Assembly: GCF_014204795.1 (NCBI RefSeq)
Contig: NZ_JACHMB010000001.1
Span: 11,622,501 to 11,686,500 of the forward strand
From: Nonomuraea jabiensis
GTDB taxonomy: Bacteria > Actinomycetota > Actinomycetes > Streptosporangiales > Streptosporangiaceae
Reading direction: 5' to 3'
DNA: 64,000 nt
The notes under the pieces are model-generated. The model was not told the origin of the DNA. It made no database searches and saw only the letters and a program-made list of their open reading frames with translations. Below, piece after piece: positions 31,597 through 40,697 of the stretch. Numbering within the stretch: the first letter of the stretch is position 1; the number at the start of each line of letters is the position of its first letter. The translations under genes and the position numbers were made by a program.

Positions 31597-33198
31597 TCAG
31601 ACTGCTCTCCGGAAGGAGAGGGACCGGCCGCCCGCGTCGAACTCGGCGCGGGCGGTGATCGGCTTCCCGCTCCCGCCGGGGAGCGCGAAGCCGACCGAGA
31701 TCGCCGTTCCCGGGTCCACGCGCGGCATCGTGCGGGCCCGCGCACGGTTCAGGCCCAGCGCGACGTCGCGCCAGGGCACCGACGAGCCGTTGTAGAGCGT
31801 CACCACGACCTGGCCCCCGGTGATCTCGGTCTTCAGCCCGTACGGGATCCGCGGGTCCGGGCCGATCGAGTCGTCCAGCTCGATCATCAGCTCGTCCACC
31901 AGCTTCACCCGCTCCGCCGCCAGGTCGCGGCGCTCCCCCGGGTCGGTGGCCAGGTCGTACAGCTCGACCCGGCCCTCCGGACCGGCGCCGGCGATGTGCG
32001 GCGCGAAGCGGACCAGCTTCCACCGGCCCCGGCGGATGGCCTGGGCCTTGCGGGGCCGGTTCCACACCAGGTGGTCGTGCTTGGGGGCGCCCGCGCCAGT
32101 CAGCAGGCCGCGGAAGGACAGGCCGTCCAGGTGCGCGGGCACCGGCACGCCGGCCAGGTCCGCGAGGGTCGGCAGCACGTCCCACGAGGCCACCGGCTGC
32201 TTCACCACGCGCGGGCGTAACGCGGGCGACCAGGCGATCAGCGGCACGCGGATGCCGCCCTCGTACACGTCGCGCTTGTCGCCGCGCCAGGGCCCGTTGG
32301 AGTCGAACAGCTCCGGCGTCACGCCCTTCTCGCTGTGCGGCCCGTTGTCGCTGGTGAACAGCACGAGCGTGCGTTCCGCGACCCCGGCCGCGCGTAACTC
32401 GCGCACCAGCGTGGCCACGTCGGCGTCGAGCCGGGCCACCTGCGCGGCGTGCCGCCGGTTGGGGCCGCTCCACGGCCGGTTCTCGTAGCGCCCGGCGTCG
32501 CCGGGGATGACGCTCGGCGAGTGCGGCAGGTTGGTGGGGTAGTAGAGCAGGAACGGGTCGTCGCCGCCGCGCCGGATGAACTCGATCGCCCGCTCGCGGA
32601 ACAGGTCCGGCGCGTACTGCCTGCCGTCGAGGCGCACCTTGGCGCCGTTGTGCCACAGGTACTTGGGGAAGTACTGGTGGGCGTGGGCGTGGCCGATGTA
32701 GCCGAAGAACTCCTCGAAGCCGCGCTCGTTCGGGTGCGAGGGCTGGCCCGGCAGCTCGGGGCCGAAGCCCCACTTGCCGAAGCAGGCCGTGCGGTAGCCG
32801 GACAGGCGCAGCAGCTCGGCGAAGGTGAGGTCAGCGTCGGTCAGCGAGCGCTGGGGCCCGCCCTCCGGGTTCTCGCGTACGGTGCCGTGGCCCGCGTGCA
32901 GCCCGGTGAGCAGCGCGCAGCGCGACGGCGCGCAGAGCGGCGCCCCGGAGTAGGCGGTCTCGAAGCGCACGCCCTCGTCCGCCAGCCGGTCCAGGTTGGG
33001 GGTGCTGATCAGGCGCTGCCCCTGGCTGCCGATCTCGCCCCAGCCCAGGTCGTCGGCCAGGATGACGACGATGTTGGGCCGCGATGGAAGAGCCGAGGCC
33101 GCGAGAGCAGGTTCGGGCCCAAGAGTGGGCACAGCGAAGCCGGCGAGACTTCCGGCGAGCAGGGTACGGCGCGAGGGCCCGTCGATCACGATCGGCAA
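31597..33198 (-). CDS. Secreted sulfatase, Tat signal
   Basis: 533 residues. N-terminal twin-arginine signal PSRRTLLAGSLAGFAVPTLG with cleavage after ALA (about 33). Type I sulfatase: metal-binding ILADDLGWGEIG (D49, D50), formylglycine motif C89-A-P-S-R followed by CALLTG, and the substrate-site block FTSDNGPHSEKG. A C-terminal stretch of about 100 residues after the catalytic part (from GLKTEITGGQVVVTLYNGS) looks like an added beta domain. The Cys89 form needs a formylglycine-generating enzyme encoded elsewhere. Substrate unknown. Upstream neighbour is a sulfotransferase gene. Confidence 0.92.
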   Translation of the reverse strand: MPIVIDGPSRRTLLAGSLAGFAVPTLGPEPALAASALPSRPNIVVILADDLGWGEIGSQGQRLISTPNLDRLADEGVRFETAYSGAPLCAPSRCALLTGLHAGHGTVRENPEGGPQRSLTDADLTFAELLRLSGYRTACFGKWGFGPELPGQPSHPNERGFEEFFGYIGHAHAHQYFPKYLWHNGAKVRLDGRQYAPDLFRERAIEFIRRGGDDPFLLYYPTNLPHSPSVIPGDAGRYENRPWSGPNRRHAAQVARLDADVATLVRELRAAGVAERTLVLFTSDNGPHSEKGVTPELFDSNGPWRGDKRDVYEGGIRVPLIAWSPALRPRVVKQPVASWDVLPTLADLAGVPVPAHLDGLSFRGLLTGAGAPKHDHLVWNRPRKAQAIRRGRWKLVRFAPHIAGAGPEGRVELYDLATDPGERRDLAAERVKLVDELMIELDDSIGPDPRIPYGLKTEITGGQVVVTLYNGSSVPWRDVALGLNRARARTMPRVDPGTAISVGFALPGGSGKPITARAEFDAGGRSLSFRRAV

Positions 33199-33247
33199 CC
33201 TATCGGAGCCCAGGGCGAAGAGGAGACAAATCGCAGCTGAACTTCCG

Positions 33248-34135
33248 TCACCGGGTATAGCCCCACAGGCGGCAGATCTCGCGCAGCTCGTCGGGCACCT
33301 CGTCCGCCGACGGCAGCGGGCGGCCCGCGACGACGGTCCCGGTGCGGATCTTGTCGCGCCAGTCGCCGATGCCCTTGACGAAGCCGCCGTGGTCCTTCTG
33401 CCCGTAGGTGAGCATGACCGGCTCGAACTCCACGCCCAGGAACAGGCAGAGCCGCCGCAGCTCGCGCTCGGGGTCGGCGACCAGGTCCTCGTAGCGCAGG
33501 GTCAGCCCGTCGAGGTGGGTGCGGGCCTCCTCCAGGTACGTCATGTAGCTCAGCGTGCGCGGCACGGCCTCCTCCATGGGCCGCTTGTCCGGGTCGGCCT
33601 CGTGCCAGGACTGCACGATGGACATGGGGTGGCGCAGCAGGAAGACGAAGCGCGCGTCGGGCCAGCAGGTGGCGATGCGCCGCCAGACGAACACGTTGCT
33701 CGGCGTCTTCTCCGCCAGCACCGGCTTGCCGCTGCGGGTCAGCTCGCGGTGGAGCAGCCGGTCCCACACGAGGTGCTCGATGTCGCTGTGGGTGTGGCCG
33801 AGCGCCTCCATGGCCTGCCGCACGGGCTCGGTGCCGAGCCCGACCGTGAGCCGCCTGAAGTGCGTCTCGATGGGCGAATGCACCTGGGAGTGGCTGTTCA
33901 GCATGACCCGCAGGAGCGTGGAGCCCGACCGTACGGACGACAGCAGGAAGACCGGCTCGCGCAGCAGCCGGTCGTGCGCGGGATCGGCGGGCGGCCGCAC
34001 CTCGTCGCCGGGCAGCCGCTGGAGCACCAGCGGCGGCGGTGGCGGGGGTTTCGGCGGCTGCTTCCGCGGCCGCCGCGTCAACGTGTATCCCGTCAGGCCC
34101 TCCAGCGTGGTGTTGGCCCGGTACCTCCAGCTCAT
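33248..34135 (-). CDS. Sulfotransferase family protein
   Basis: 295 residues, no signal peptide. The PAPS 5'-phosphosulfate loop is FLLSSVRSGSTLLRVMLNSH (about 63-82) and the 3'-phosphate region is RFVFLLRHPMSIVQSW with the expected Arg and Ser. A proline-rich stretch of eight near-consecutive prolines (KQPPKPPPPPPLV, about 25-37) separates a basic N-terminus from the catalytic part. It precedes the sulfatase on the same strand, 49 bases apart. Acceptor unknown; a carbohydrate or small lipid is possible. Confidence 0.88.
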   Translation of the reverse strand: MSWRYRANTTLEGLTGYTLTRRPRKQPPKPPPPPPLVLQRLPGDEVRPPADPAHDRLLREPVFLLSSVRSGSTLLRVMLNSHSQVHSPIETHFRRLTVGLGTEPVRQAMEALGHTHSDIEHLVWDRLLHRELTRSGKPVLAEKTPSNVFVWRRIATCWPDARFVFLLRHPMSIVQSWHEADPDKRPMEEAVPRTLSYMTYLEEARTHLDGLTLRYEDLVADPERELRRLCLFLGVEFEPVMLTYGQKDHGGFVKGIGDWRDKIRTGTVVAGRPLPSADEVPDELREICRLWGYTR

Positions 34136-34152
34136 GGCCCACCAAGGTAGAG

Positions 34153-34185
34153 ACAGCCCGTGAACCCCAGGTGAATCCGGGCTGT
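34153..34185 (-). terminator. Hairpin after the MurR/RpiR gene
   Basis: An 8-bp perfect stem (34153-34160 with 34178-34185) with a 17-base loop lies just past the regulator's stop on the minus strand. Confidence 0.45.
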
Positions 34186-34190
34186 GAACC

Positions 34191-35075
34191 TCACGCGCGC
34201 TTGTGGACGACCCGGTCGTGCACGACCGCGTACGTGTTGCGCAGCGCCGCCATCGACTCGTCGTAGGAGGCCTGCGCGACCCCGGTGAACAGGCAGTCCA
34301 CCACCATGAGCTGGGCGATGCGGCTGCCCAGCGCGCCCGAGCGGAACTTCGTCTCCCGCGCGGCCGTCGTGAGCGTCACGTCGGCGGCCCTGGCCAGCGG
34401 CGAGTCGCGGAAGTTCGTGATGGCCACGGTGGAGGCGCCCGACTTGCGGGCGATCGACAGGAACTCGACCGTGTCCACGGTGGCGCCCGTGTGGGACACG
34501 GCGACCGCCACGCAGCCGGAGTCGAGCGTGGCCGCCGACGTCCAGGCCGAGTGGGAGTCGTGCCAGTTGATCGCCGTACGGCCGATGCGCGACAGCTTCT
34601 GCTGCAGGTCGAGCCCCACGAGGGAGCTCGCGCCCACGCCGAAGCTGTCGATACGCCGGGCCGCCAGCAGCAGCGACACGGCGGTGGCCAGCGCCTCCAT
34701 GTCCAGCGAACGGGCCGTGTCGGCGATGGACAGCGTCTCGTTCATGGCCACCTTGGAGACGATGCCCTCCAGGCTGTCGTACCGGTCGATGTCGCCGGAG
34801 ACCTCCGGCAGGCTCGACGTGGTCAGCTCCTCGCGCGCCACCGCCCTGGCCAGGTCGATCCTGAGGTCCTTGTAGTGGGCGTAGCCCATGCGCTGGTAGA
34901 AGCGCACCACCGAGGTCGTCGAGGTCGCGCAGCGGGCGGCCAGCTCGGCGATGGACAGGTTGGCCGCCCGGGCGGGATCGCCGACGAACTCCTCCGCGAT
35001 CCGCCGCTCCGACGGCCGCAGCGCGGGCATGGCGGCCCGGATGCGGATCAGCACGGTCCCGTCGTCCTCGGCCAT
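34191..35075 (-). CDS. MurR/RpiR family transcriptional regulator
   Basis: 294 residues from ATG 35075; ATG 35081 is an alternative. N-terminal RpiR helix-turn-helix (LSIAELAARCATSTTSVVRFYQRMGY) and C-terminal SIS phosphosugar domain (IDSFGVGASSLVGLDLQQKLSRIG; VAVSHTGATVDTVEFLSIARKSGA; AITNFRDSPLARAADVTL). The ligand of MurR relatives is N-acetylmuramic acid 6-phosphate. Because it is divergent from an operon with anmK, whose product is that same phosphosugar, it probably controls muropeptide uptake and use. Confidence 0.92.
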   Translation of the reverse strand: MAEDDGTVLIRIRAAMPALRPSERRIAEEFVGDPARAANLSIAELAARCATSTTSVVRFYQRMGYAHYKDLRIDLARAVAREELTTSSLPEVSGDIDRYDSLEGIVSKVAMNETLSIADTARSLDMEALATAVSLLLAARRIDSFGVGASSLVGLDLQQKLSRIGRTAINWHDSHSAWTSAATLDSGCVAVAVSHTGATVDTVEFLSIARKSGASTVAITNFRDSPLARAADVTLTTAARETKFRSGALGSRIAQLMVVDCLFTGVAQASYDESMAALRNTYAVVHDRVVHKRA

Positions 35076-35116
35076 CCCCATCCATCCCCGCAACGGAAAG
35101 AAAAGTACCCCAGTGG

Positions 35117-35139
35117 TAGGGTCTGCGTAATTTTATGAC
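35117..35139 (+). promoter_or_regulatory. Candidate promoter and operator, muropeptide operon
   Basis: TAGGGT (35117-35122) is a -10-like box; GTAATTTTATGAC (35127-35139) just downstream is AT-rich and partly palindromic in a GC-rich background, as a RpiR-type site could be. AGGAG at about 35151 is the ribosome site for the next gene. Confidence 0.4.
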
Positions 35140-35160
35140 CGACTCCCCCCAGGAGACCAC

Positions 35161-36717
35161 ATGCCCCGTGGCGCCATCCCCGCGGTAGGCATCGCCGCTG
35201 CGCTGTCCATCGCCCTCACCAGCTGCTCGTCGTCCTCGTCCCCATCCTCCGGGTCCGCCCCGGGCACCGGCGGCGCGGCCTCCGGCAAGACCCTCGTGGT
35301 CGGCGTGACCTCCGACCCGGACACGCTCTTCCCCTGGAAGGCCACCCAGTTCCAGGCCGTCAACGTGCTGCAGAACCTGTACGGGACGCTCACGGAGTTC
35401 GACAAGGACCTGAACGTGGTGCCCGGCCTGGCCGAGTCGTGGCAGACCTCGGACGACGGCAAGAAGCTCACGCTCAAGCTGAGACAGGGCGTGACGTTCG
35501 CCGACGGCAGCGCGTTCGACTCCCAGGACGCGAAGTCGTCGCTGGAGAAGATCATGGACGAGAAGACGGCGGCCGTGGCCAGGGCGTCGCTGTCGTCGGT
35601 GAAGTCGGTCGAGGCGCCCGACGCGGGCACCGTGGTGCTGGAGCTGACCGGGCCCGACGCCGCGCTGCCGGCCAACCTGGCCACGGTCAACATGGCGATG
35701 CTCTCCTCCGACGACACCGAGGAGAAGCTCAACACCACGCCGAACGGCACCGGGCCGTTCAAGCTGGGCAAGCGCGTGGCGAGCCAGTCGATCACGCTGG
35801 CCAGGAACGACGCGTACTGGGGCGGCGAGAAGCCGAAGGTGGCCGCGGTCGAGTTCCGGGTGATCCCCGACGAGTCGTCCATCGTCTCGGCCATGCAGTC
35901 GGGCAACGTGCAGCTCGCGGTCTTCAACGACCCGCTCGTCGCGCAGACGGCGCAGGGCGGCGGCACGCTCACGGTGACCAAGACGCCGCAGCTCAACTAC
36001 CACGTGCTCCAGCTCAACGCGCAGCACGGCGACCTCAAGGACGTCAACGTGCGCCTGGCGATCCAGTGCGCCATCGACCGCAAGCAGGTGCTCGACACCG
36101 CCGCGCTCGGCGAGGGCGAGGTGACCGGGCCGATCACCGCGCCCGCGTTCAAATCGGACCCGAACAAGCGCCCCTGCCCGGCCCGCGACCTGGCCAAGGC
36201 CGCCGAGTATCTCGGCAAGGCAGGCAAGTCCGGCGGGGTGACCGTCAAGACCATCGTCTCCCAGGGCGAGTACGCGACCTCGGTCAACGAGGCCCAGAAC
36301 CTCAAGGCCCAGCTCGCCGAGGCCAAGATCAACCTGGAGCTGGAGGTGCTGGAGTCGGGCGCGTTCGTGGACCGCTGGGTGGCCGCCGACTTCGACGCGG
36401 CCGTGGCGCTCAACGGCGGCCGCCCCGACCCGGACGGCTCCTACGGCCGCTACTTCACCAGCAAGGGCAACCTGAACAAGGTCGCCGGCTACAGCTCGCC
36501 CGAGCTGGACAAGCTGTTCGCCGAGGGCAAGGCGACGACCGACCAGGCCGCCCGCAAGGCGATCTACGAGCAGGTCTCGGCGAAGCTGGAGGAGAACGCC
36601 CCCTGGATCTGGCTGTTCTCCGGCTACACCTACACCGCCACGACCTCCGGCGTGCAGGGCTTCGTGCCGATGGCCAGCGGCTCGCTGCAGTACCTGCGGA
36701 CCACCTCCGTCAGCTGA
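35161..36717 (+). CDS. Family 5 solute-binding lipoprotein (peptide/muropeptide type)
   Basis: 518 residues. Lipoprotein signal with lipobox LTSC near residue 21, then a Ser/Gly-rich linker. The rest is the large SBP_bac_5 fold: LFPWKATQFQAVNVLQNLYGTLTEFD, LTLKLRQGVTFADGS, TGPFKLGKRVASQSITLARNDAYW, and VRLAIQCAIDRKQVL. Family members bind oligopeptides, but also muropeptides (MppA) and other ligands. First gene of the anmK operon; its stop shares a base with the first permease gene. The ligand proposed here, a cell-wall fragment, comes from the neighbours only. Confidence 0.93.
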   Translation: MPRGAIPAVGIAAALSIALTSCSSSSSPSSGSAPGTGGAASGKTLVVGVTSDPDTLFPWKATQFQAVNVLQNLYGTLTEFDKDLNVVPGLAESWQTSDDGKKLTLKLRQGVTFADGSAFDSQDAKSSLEKIMDEKTAAVARASLSSVKSVEAPDAGTVVLELTGPDAALPANLATVNMAMLSSDDTEEKLNTTPNGTGPFKLGKRVASQSITLARNDAYWGGEKPKVAAVEFRVIPDESSIVSAMQSGNVQLAVFNDPLVAQTAQGGGTLTVTKTPQLNYHVLQLNAQHGDLKDVNVRLAIQCAIDRKQVLDTAALGEGEVTGPITAPAFKSDPNKRPCPARDLAKAAEYLGKAGKSGGVTVKTIVSQGEYATSVNEAQNLKAQLAEAKINLELEVLESGAFVDRWVAADFDAAVALNGGRPDPDGSYGRYFTSKGNLNKVAGYSSPELDKLFAEGKATTDQAARKAIYEQVSAKLEENAPWIWLFSGYTYTATTSGVQGFVPMASGSLQYLRTTSVS

Positions 36718-37670
36718 TGAGACGCATGCGCAACCGCGTCATCAGCACGGTGGGGACCCTGTTCGGGGTGGCCGTGCTGGTGTTCGTCATGCTGCGGGCG
36801 ATCCCCGGCGACCGGATCACGGCGGGGCTCGGCACCGAGGCCGCCGCGCTCACGCCCGCCCAGCGGCAGGCACTGGAGCAGTACTACGGGCTCGACCAGC
36901 CGCTGATCACGCAGTTCTTCTCATGGCTGGGCAACATGTTCACGGGGAACTTCGGCTACTCGGCCCGCCAGCAGCAGAGCGTGCTCGACCTGACCCTGCA
37001 CTCGCTGCCGGTGACGTTCGAGCTGGCGGTGCTCTCGATCCTGCTGGCGCTGCTGATCGGGGTGCCGCTGGGCATGCTGGCGGCCTCCAGGGCCAACTCC
37101 CCCAGGGACACCCTCGGCCAGCTGGTGAGCCTGGCCGGGCTGTCGGTCCCGGCGTTCCTGCTGGCCACGACGCTGCTGTCGATCTTCGCGGCGTCGTTCG
37201 GGTTCAACCCCAACGGGCAGGGCTTCGCCATGCTCTTCGACGACCCGCTGCTCAACCTGCAGCAGATGCTGCTGCCGGCGCTGGTGCTCGGCTTCGGCAT
37301 CGCGGCGCCGATCCTGCGCACCACCCGCACGGCGGTGCTGGAGGTGCGCTCGGACGACTTCGTCCGCACCGCCCGCGCCAAGGGCGTGCCGGAGCGGCGG
37401 CTGCAAGTGAAGCACGTGCTCGGCAACGCGCTCGTGCCGATCGTGACCATGACCGGGCTGCAGTTCGGCTACCTGCTCGGCGGCGCGGTCGTGGTGGAGC
37501 AGATCTTCTCGGTGCCGGGCGTCGGCCGGCAGGTGCTGCTGGGCATCCAGCAGAAGGAGTACGCGGTCGTGCAGAGCACGGTGCTGGTGATCGCGCTGGC
37601 GTTCGTGCTGGTCAACCTGCTGACGGACGTGCTCTACCGGGTCATCGACCCGAGGGTGAGGGCCTCGTGA
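36717..37670 (+). CDS. ABC permease, DppB type
   Basis: 317 residues, about six membrane helices, with the family N-terminus RNRVISTVGTLFGVAVLVFVMLRAIPGD and a conserved first extracytoplasmic loop (LEQYYGLDQPLITQFFSWLGNM). The EAA loop that meets the ATPase is RTARAKGVPERRLQVKHVLGNALVP. Start ATG 36717 overlaps the binding-protein stop; the end overlaps the next permease as GTGA. Confidence 0.93.
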   Translation: MRRMRNRVISTVGTLFGVAVLVFVMLRAIPGDRITAGLGTEAAALTPAQRQALEQYYGLDQPLITQFFSWLGNMFTGNFGYSARQQQSVLDLTLHSLPVTFELAVLSILLALLIGVPLGMLAASRANSPRDTLGQLVSLAGLSVPAFLLATTLLSIFAASFGFNPNGQGFAMLFDDPLLNLQQMLLPALVLGFGIAAPILRTTRTAVLEVRSDDFVRTARAKGVPERRLQVKHVLGNALVPIVTMTGLQFGYLLGGAVVVEQIFSVPGVGRQVLLGIQQKEYAVVQSTVLVIALAFVLVNLLTDVLYRVIDPRVRAS

Positions 37671-38479
37671 GGAGGAGTCCCGCCCTGGTGGCGGGGTCGG
37701 TGATCCTGGTGCTGCTGGCGGTCGTGGCGGCGCTGTCGTTCGCCGGGCTGCTGCCGTACGACCCGGTCGCGCAGCACCCGCCCTCCCGGTTCGGGGCGCC
37801 GTCGGGCGCGCACCTGTTCGGCACCGACCAGTTCGGCCGGGACGTGTTCTCCCGGGTGGCGGCCGGGGTCGGCAACTCGGCGCTCATCGCGGTCGTCGCC
37901 GTGGCGTTCGCGACCGTGGCGGGCACGCTGGGCGGGCTCGTGTCCGGCTTCTACCGCGGCGTCGCCGACGGCGCGATCGGCGGGGTCACGAACGTGCTGT
38001 TCGCCTTCCCGCCGCTGCTGCTGGCGCTGTCGCTGGCGTCGGTGCTGGACCGCAACTGGTTCACGATCGCCGTGGCCATCGCCATCGTGTACGTGCCCAT
38101 CTTCGTCCGCGTCACCCGGGGCCCGGTGCTGTCGCTCAGGGAGATCGAGTACGTCAAGGCGGCCGTCTCGACCGGCATGAGCCGCTGGCAGATCATGCTC
38201 CGGCACGTCCTGCCGAACATCACCTCGATCGTCATCGTCCAGGTGGCCCTGTCGCTGTCGTGGGCGGTGCTGACCGAGGCGTCGCTGAGCTTCCTGGGCC
38301 TGGGCACGCCGCCGCCCGCGCCGTCACTGGGCTCGATGATCTTCGAGGCGCGCAGCCTGGTCTTCGTGGCGCCGTGGACGCTGATCGCGCCGGGCGCGCT
38401 CGTCGTGCTGCTGGTCGTGGGACTCAACCTGCTCGGCGACGGCCTGCGTGACACTCTCGACCCGCGAGGAAGACGATGA
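37667..38479 (+). CDS. ABC permease, DppC type
   Basis: 270 residues. GTG 37667 overlaps the preceding stop. One N-terminal helix, then the DppC loop FGTDQFGRDVFSRVAAG, four to five further helices, and the EAA motif YVKAAVSTGMSRWQIMLRHVLPN. LSFLGLGTPPPAPSLGSMI is typical. Forms the channel with the previous protein. Its end overlaps anmK as ATGA. Confidence 0.93.
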   Translation: MRRSPALVAGSVILVLLAVVAALSFAGLLPYDPVAQHPPSRFGAPSGAHLFGTDQFGRDVFSRVAAGVGNSALIAVVAVAFATVAGTLGGLVSGFYRGVADGAIGGVTNVLFAFPPLLLALSLASVLDRNWFTIAVAIAIVYVPIFVRVTRGPVLSLREIEYVKAAVSTGMSRWQIMLRHVLPNITSIVIVQVALSLSWAVLTEASLSFLGLGTPPPAPSLGSMIFEARSLVFVAPWTLIAPGALVVLLVVGLNLLGDGLRDTLDPRGRR

Positions 38480-39639
38480 GAATTCTTGGCATGATCTCCG
38501 GCACGTCGCACGACGGCATCGACGTGGCCGTGGTGGACTTCGAGCTCGTCGGCGGCCTGCTGGAAGGCCGGGTGGGTCACACGGCGAGCACGCCGTACCC
38601 GGCGGAGCTGCGGGCCCGGCTGGTCGCGGCGCTGCCGCCGGCCGGGACGACGCTGGCCGAGGTGTGCGTGCTCGACACGCTCATCGGGCAGAGCTTCGCC
38701 GAGGCCGCGGTGTCGGCGATCGCGCTGGGCGGGCCCGTGGACCTGATCGTCTCGCACGGGCAGACGGTGTTCCACTGGGTGGAGGGCACGCACGCGCTCG
38801 GCACGCTGCAGATCGGCCAGCCCGCGTGGATCGCCGAGCGGACCGGCGTCCCGGTGCTGTCGGACGTGCGCATCCGGGACATCACGGCGGGCGGGCACGG
38901 GGCGCCGCTGGTGTCGGTGCTGGACGGGCTGCTGCTGCGGGCCCACGAGGGCGGGGCGGCGGCGCTCAACCTGGGCGGCATCGCGAACATGACCGTGGTG
39001 CGCGGCGGCGAGCTGTACGCCTACGACATCGGACCCGCGAACGCGCTGATCGACGCGGTGGTCACGAGCCGGGGGCTGGACGAGCGGGGCTTCGACGCGG
39101 ACGGGCGGATCGCGGCCTCGGGCCGGGTGGACGAGCGGCTGCTGGAGGCGCTGCTGGACGAGCCGTACTACGCGCTGGCGGCTCCCAAGAGCACCGGCAA
39201 GGAGCTGTTCCACCTCGGGTACGTGGAGGCCGCCCTGGCCCGGGCGGGACGCGCGCCCGGGAACGCCGACCTGGTGGCGACGCTCACCGAGCTGACCGTC
39301 CGGACGGTGGCCCGGGACGTGCGGGCCGCCGGGGTGGGCGCGCTGGTCGTCTCGGGCGGCGGCTGCCGCAACCCCGTGATCATGGACGGGCTGCGGGCCG
39401 CGCTGCCCGGCGTGGGCGTGGCGCCGTCCGACGACTACGGGGCCCCGTCCGACGACAAGGAGGCCATCGCGTTCGCGCTGATCGGCTGGCTGACCGCGCA
39501 CGGCCTGCCCGGCACGGCGCCGGGAGGGACGGGCGCCCGGGAGGCCCGCATCCTCGGCACGCTGACGCCCGGCGCGGGGCCGCTCGCGCTGCCGGCGCCG
39601 GTCGCCGAGCCGCCGCGCTCGCTGGTGCTGACGCGATGA
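38476..39639 (+). CDS. anmK: Anhydro-N-acetylmuramic acid kinase
   Basis: 387 residues. Opens the 1,6-anhydro ring of anhydro-MurNAc and phosphorylates it to MurNAc 6-phosphate. ASKHA-fold marks: ILGMISGTSHDGIDVAVVDF (first phosphate loop), SHGQTVFHW, TLQIGQPAWIAERTG, VLSDVRIRDITAGGHGAPLV, and VVSGGGCRNPVIM. Coupled by ATGA overlaps to a permease before it and a hydrolase after it. MurQ, the usual next enzyme, is not in this window. Confidence 0.95.
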   Translation: MRILGMISGTSHDGIDVAVVDFELVGGLLEGRVGHTASTPYPAELRARLVAALPPAGTTLAEVCVLDTLIGQSFAEAAVSAIALGGPVDLIVSHGQTVFHWVEGTHALGTLQIGQPAWIAERTGVPVLSDVRIRDITAGGHGAPLVSVLDGLLLRAHEGGAAALNLGGIANMTVVRGGELYAYDIGPANALIDAVVTSRGLDERGFDADGRIAASGRVDERLLEALLDEPYYALAAPKSTGKELFHLGYVEAALARAGRAPGNADLVATLTELTVRTVARDVRAAGVGALVVSGGGCRNPVIMDGLRAALPGVGVAPSDDYGAPSDDKEAIAFALIGWLTAHGLPGTAPGGTGAREARILGTLTPGAGPLALPAPVAEPPRSLVLTR

Positions 39640-40697
39640 GCCGGCCGGAGGGTGACGAGCTGGCGAGCGCCCCCGTGGGGCTGATCATGGCCGCCCGGAC
39701 GCCGTGGTTCGACCTCACCGAATGCGCCGGTCACCGGACCGTGCGCCGGCAGGACGGCGAACTCGTCGGCGACGCGCCGATGACCCTGGACACCTGCCAC
39801 GACCTCGCCTCGGTCACGAAGGTCGTGGCCACCACGACGGCGCTCATCCGGCTGGTGTCCGACCGGCTGGTGGACCTGGACGCGCCGCTGAGCGCGTACC
39901 TTTCGCGCTCGTACGAGGCGATCACCGTGCGGGACCTGCTCCTGCACCGCGGCGGGCTGTGGGAGTGGTGGCCGCTCTACATCAAGCCGGAGGCCCCGCC
40001 CCCGCGTTACCGTCCGGGCCGCGCCCGCCACTACTCCGACCTCGGCTTCGTCCTGCTCGGCCAGATCGTCGAGACCGTCACCGGTCTGAGCCTGGACCGG
40101 GCCGTGACCGAGCTGGTCACCGAGCCGCTCGGCCTCGGCTCGACCGGGTACGGCCGCCCGGCGGGCCCCGAGGTGGCCATGAGCGCCCTGGACGACCGGA
40201 TCGAGATGGCCATGCTCGACACCGGCCGGCCCTACCCCGTGCCGTACCGCAGCTCGGACTTCGCGCGCTGGCGGCGCGGGCCGGTACTCGGCGAGGTCGC
40301 CGACGGCAACGCCCACCACGTCTTCGGCGGGGTCGCCGGGCACGCCGGGCTCTTCTCGACGGTGCCGGACCTGCTCGCCTACGGCCTGGCGATGTCCCGG
40401 TACGAGGAGCACGACCGGCTGTGGCGGCCCGAGGTGGTCAGGGAGTTCTTCACCCCCGGTCCCGACGCGGGGCAGGCCCTGGGCTTCCGCACGTACGAGC
40501 TGCCCCTGTGGGACGAGACCGTCACCGTGCTCGGCCACCCCGGCTACGTCGGCTGCGCGGTCGGCTTCGTGCCCGGCCGCGACATCGCCCTGGCCCTGGC
40601 GAGCAACCGCCTGCTCGTCGAGGGCGACCCCACCCCCACCGACACGCTCTGGGCCGGGCTGCTCCAGGCCACCACGCAACGATCGAGGACCGCATGA
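39636..40697 (+). CDS. Serine hydrolase of the beta-lactamase / penicillin-binding-protein fold
   Basis: 353 residues with no signal peptide, so cytoplasmic unless exported in another way. Class C-type motifs: S-x-x-K as ASVTK, the tyrosine motif as HYSDLGF (Y-S-D in place of Y-x-N), and a C-terminal HPG in LGHPGYVG as the KTG equivalent. Bacillus subtilis has a similar hydrolase gene (ybbE) in its muropeptide recovery cluster. Here it lies between anmK and the ATPase, coupled to both by ATGA overlaps. A peptide- or amide-cleaving step on muropeptides is a guess. Confidence 0.87.
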   Translation: MSRPEGDELASAPVGLIMAARTPWFDLTECAGHRTVRRQDGELVGDAPMTLDTCHDLASVTKVVATTTALIRLVSDRLVDLDAPLSAYLSRSYEAITVRDLLLHRGGLWEWWPLYIKPEAPPPRYRPGRARHYSDLGFVLLGQIVETVTGLSLDRAVTELVTEPLGLGSTGYGRPAGPEVAMSALDDRIEMAMLDTGRPYPVPYRSSDFARWRRGPVLGEVADGNAHHVFGGVAGHAGLFSTVPDLLAYGLAMSRYEEHDRLWRPEVVREFFTPGPDAGQALGFRTYELPLWDETVTVLGHPGYVGCAVGFVPGRDIALALASNRLLVEGDPTPTDTLWAGLLQATTQRSRTA

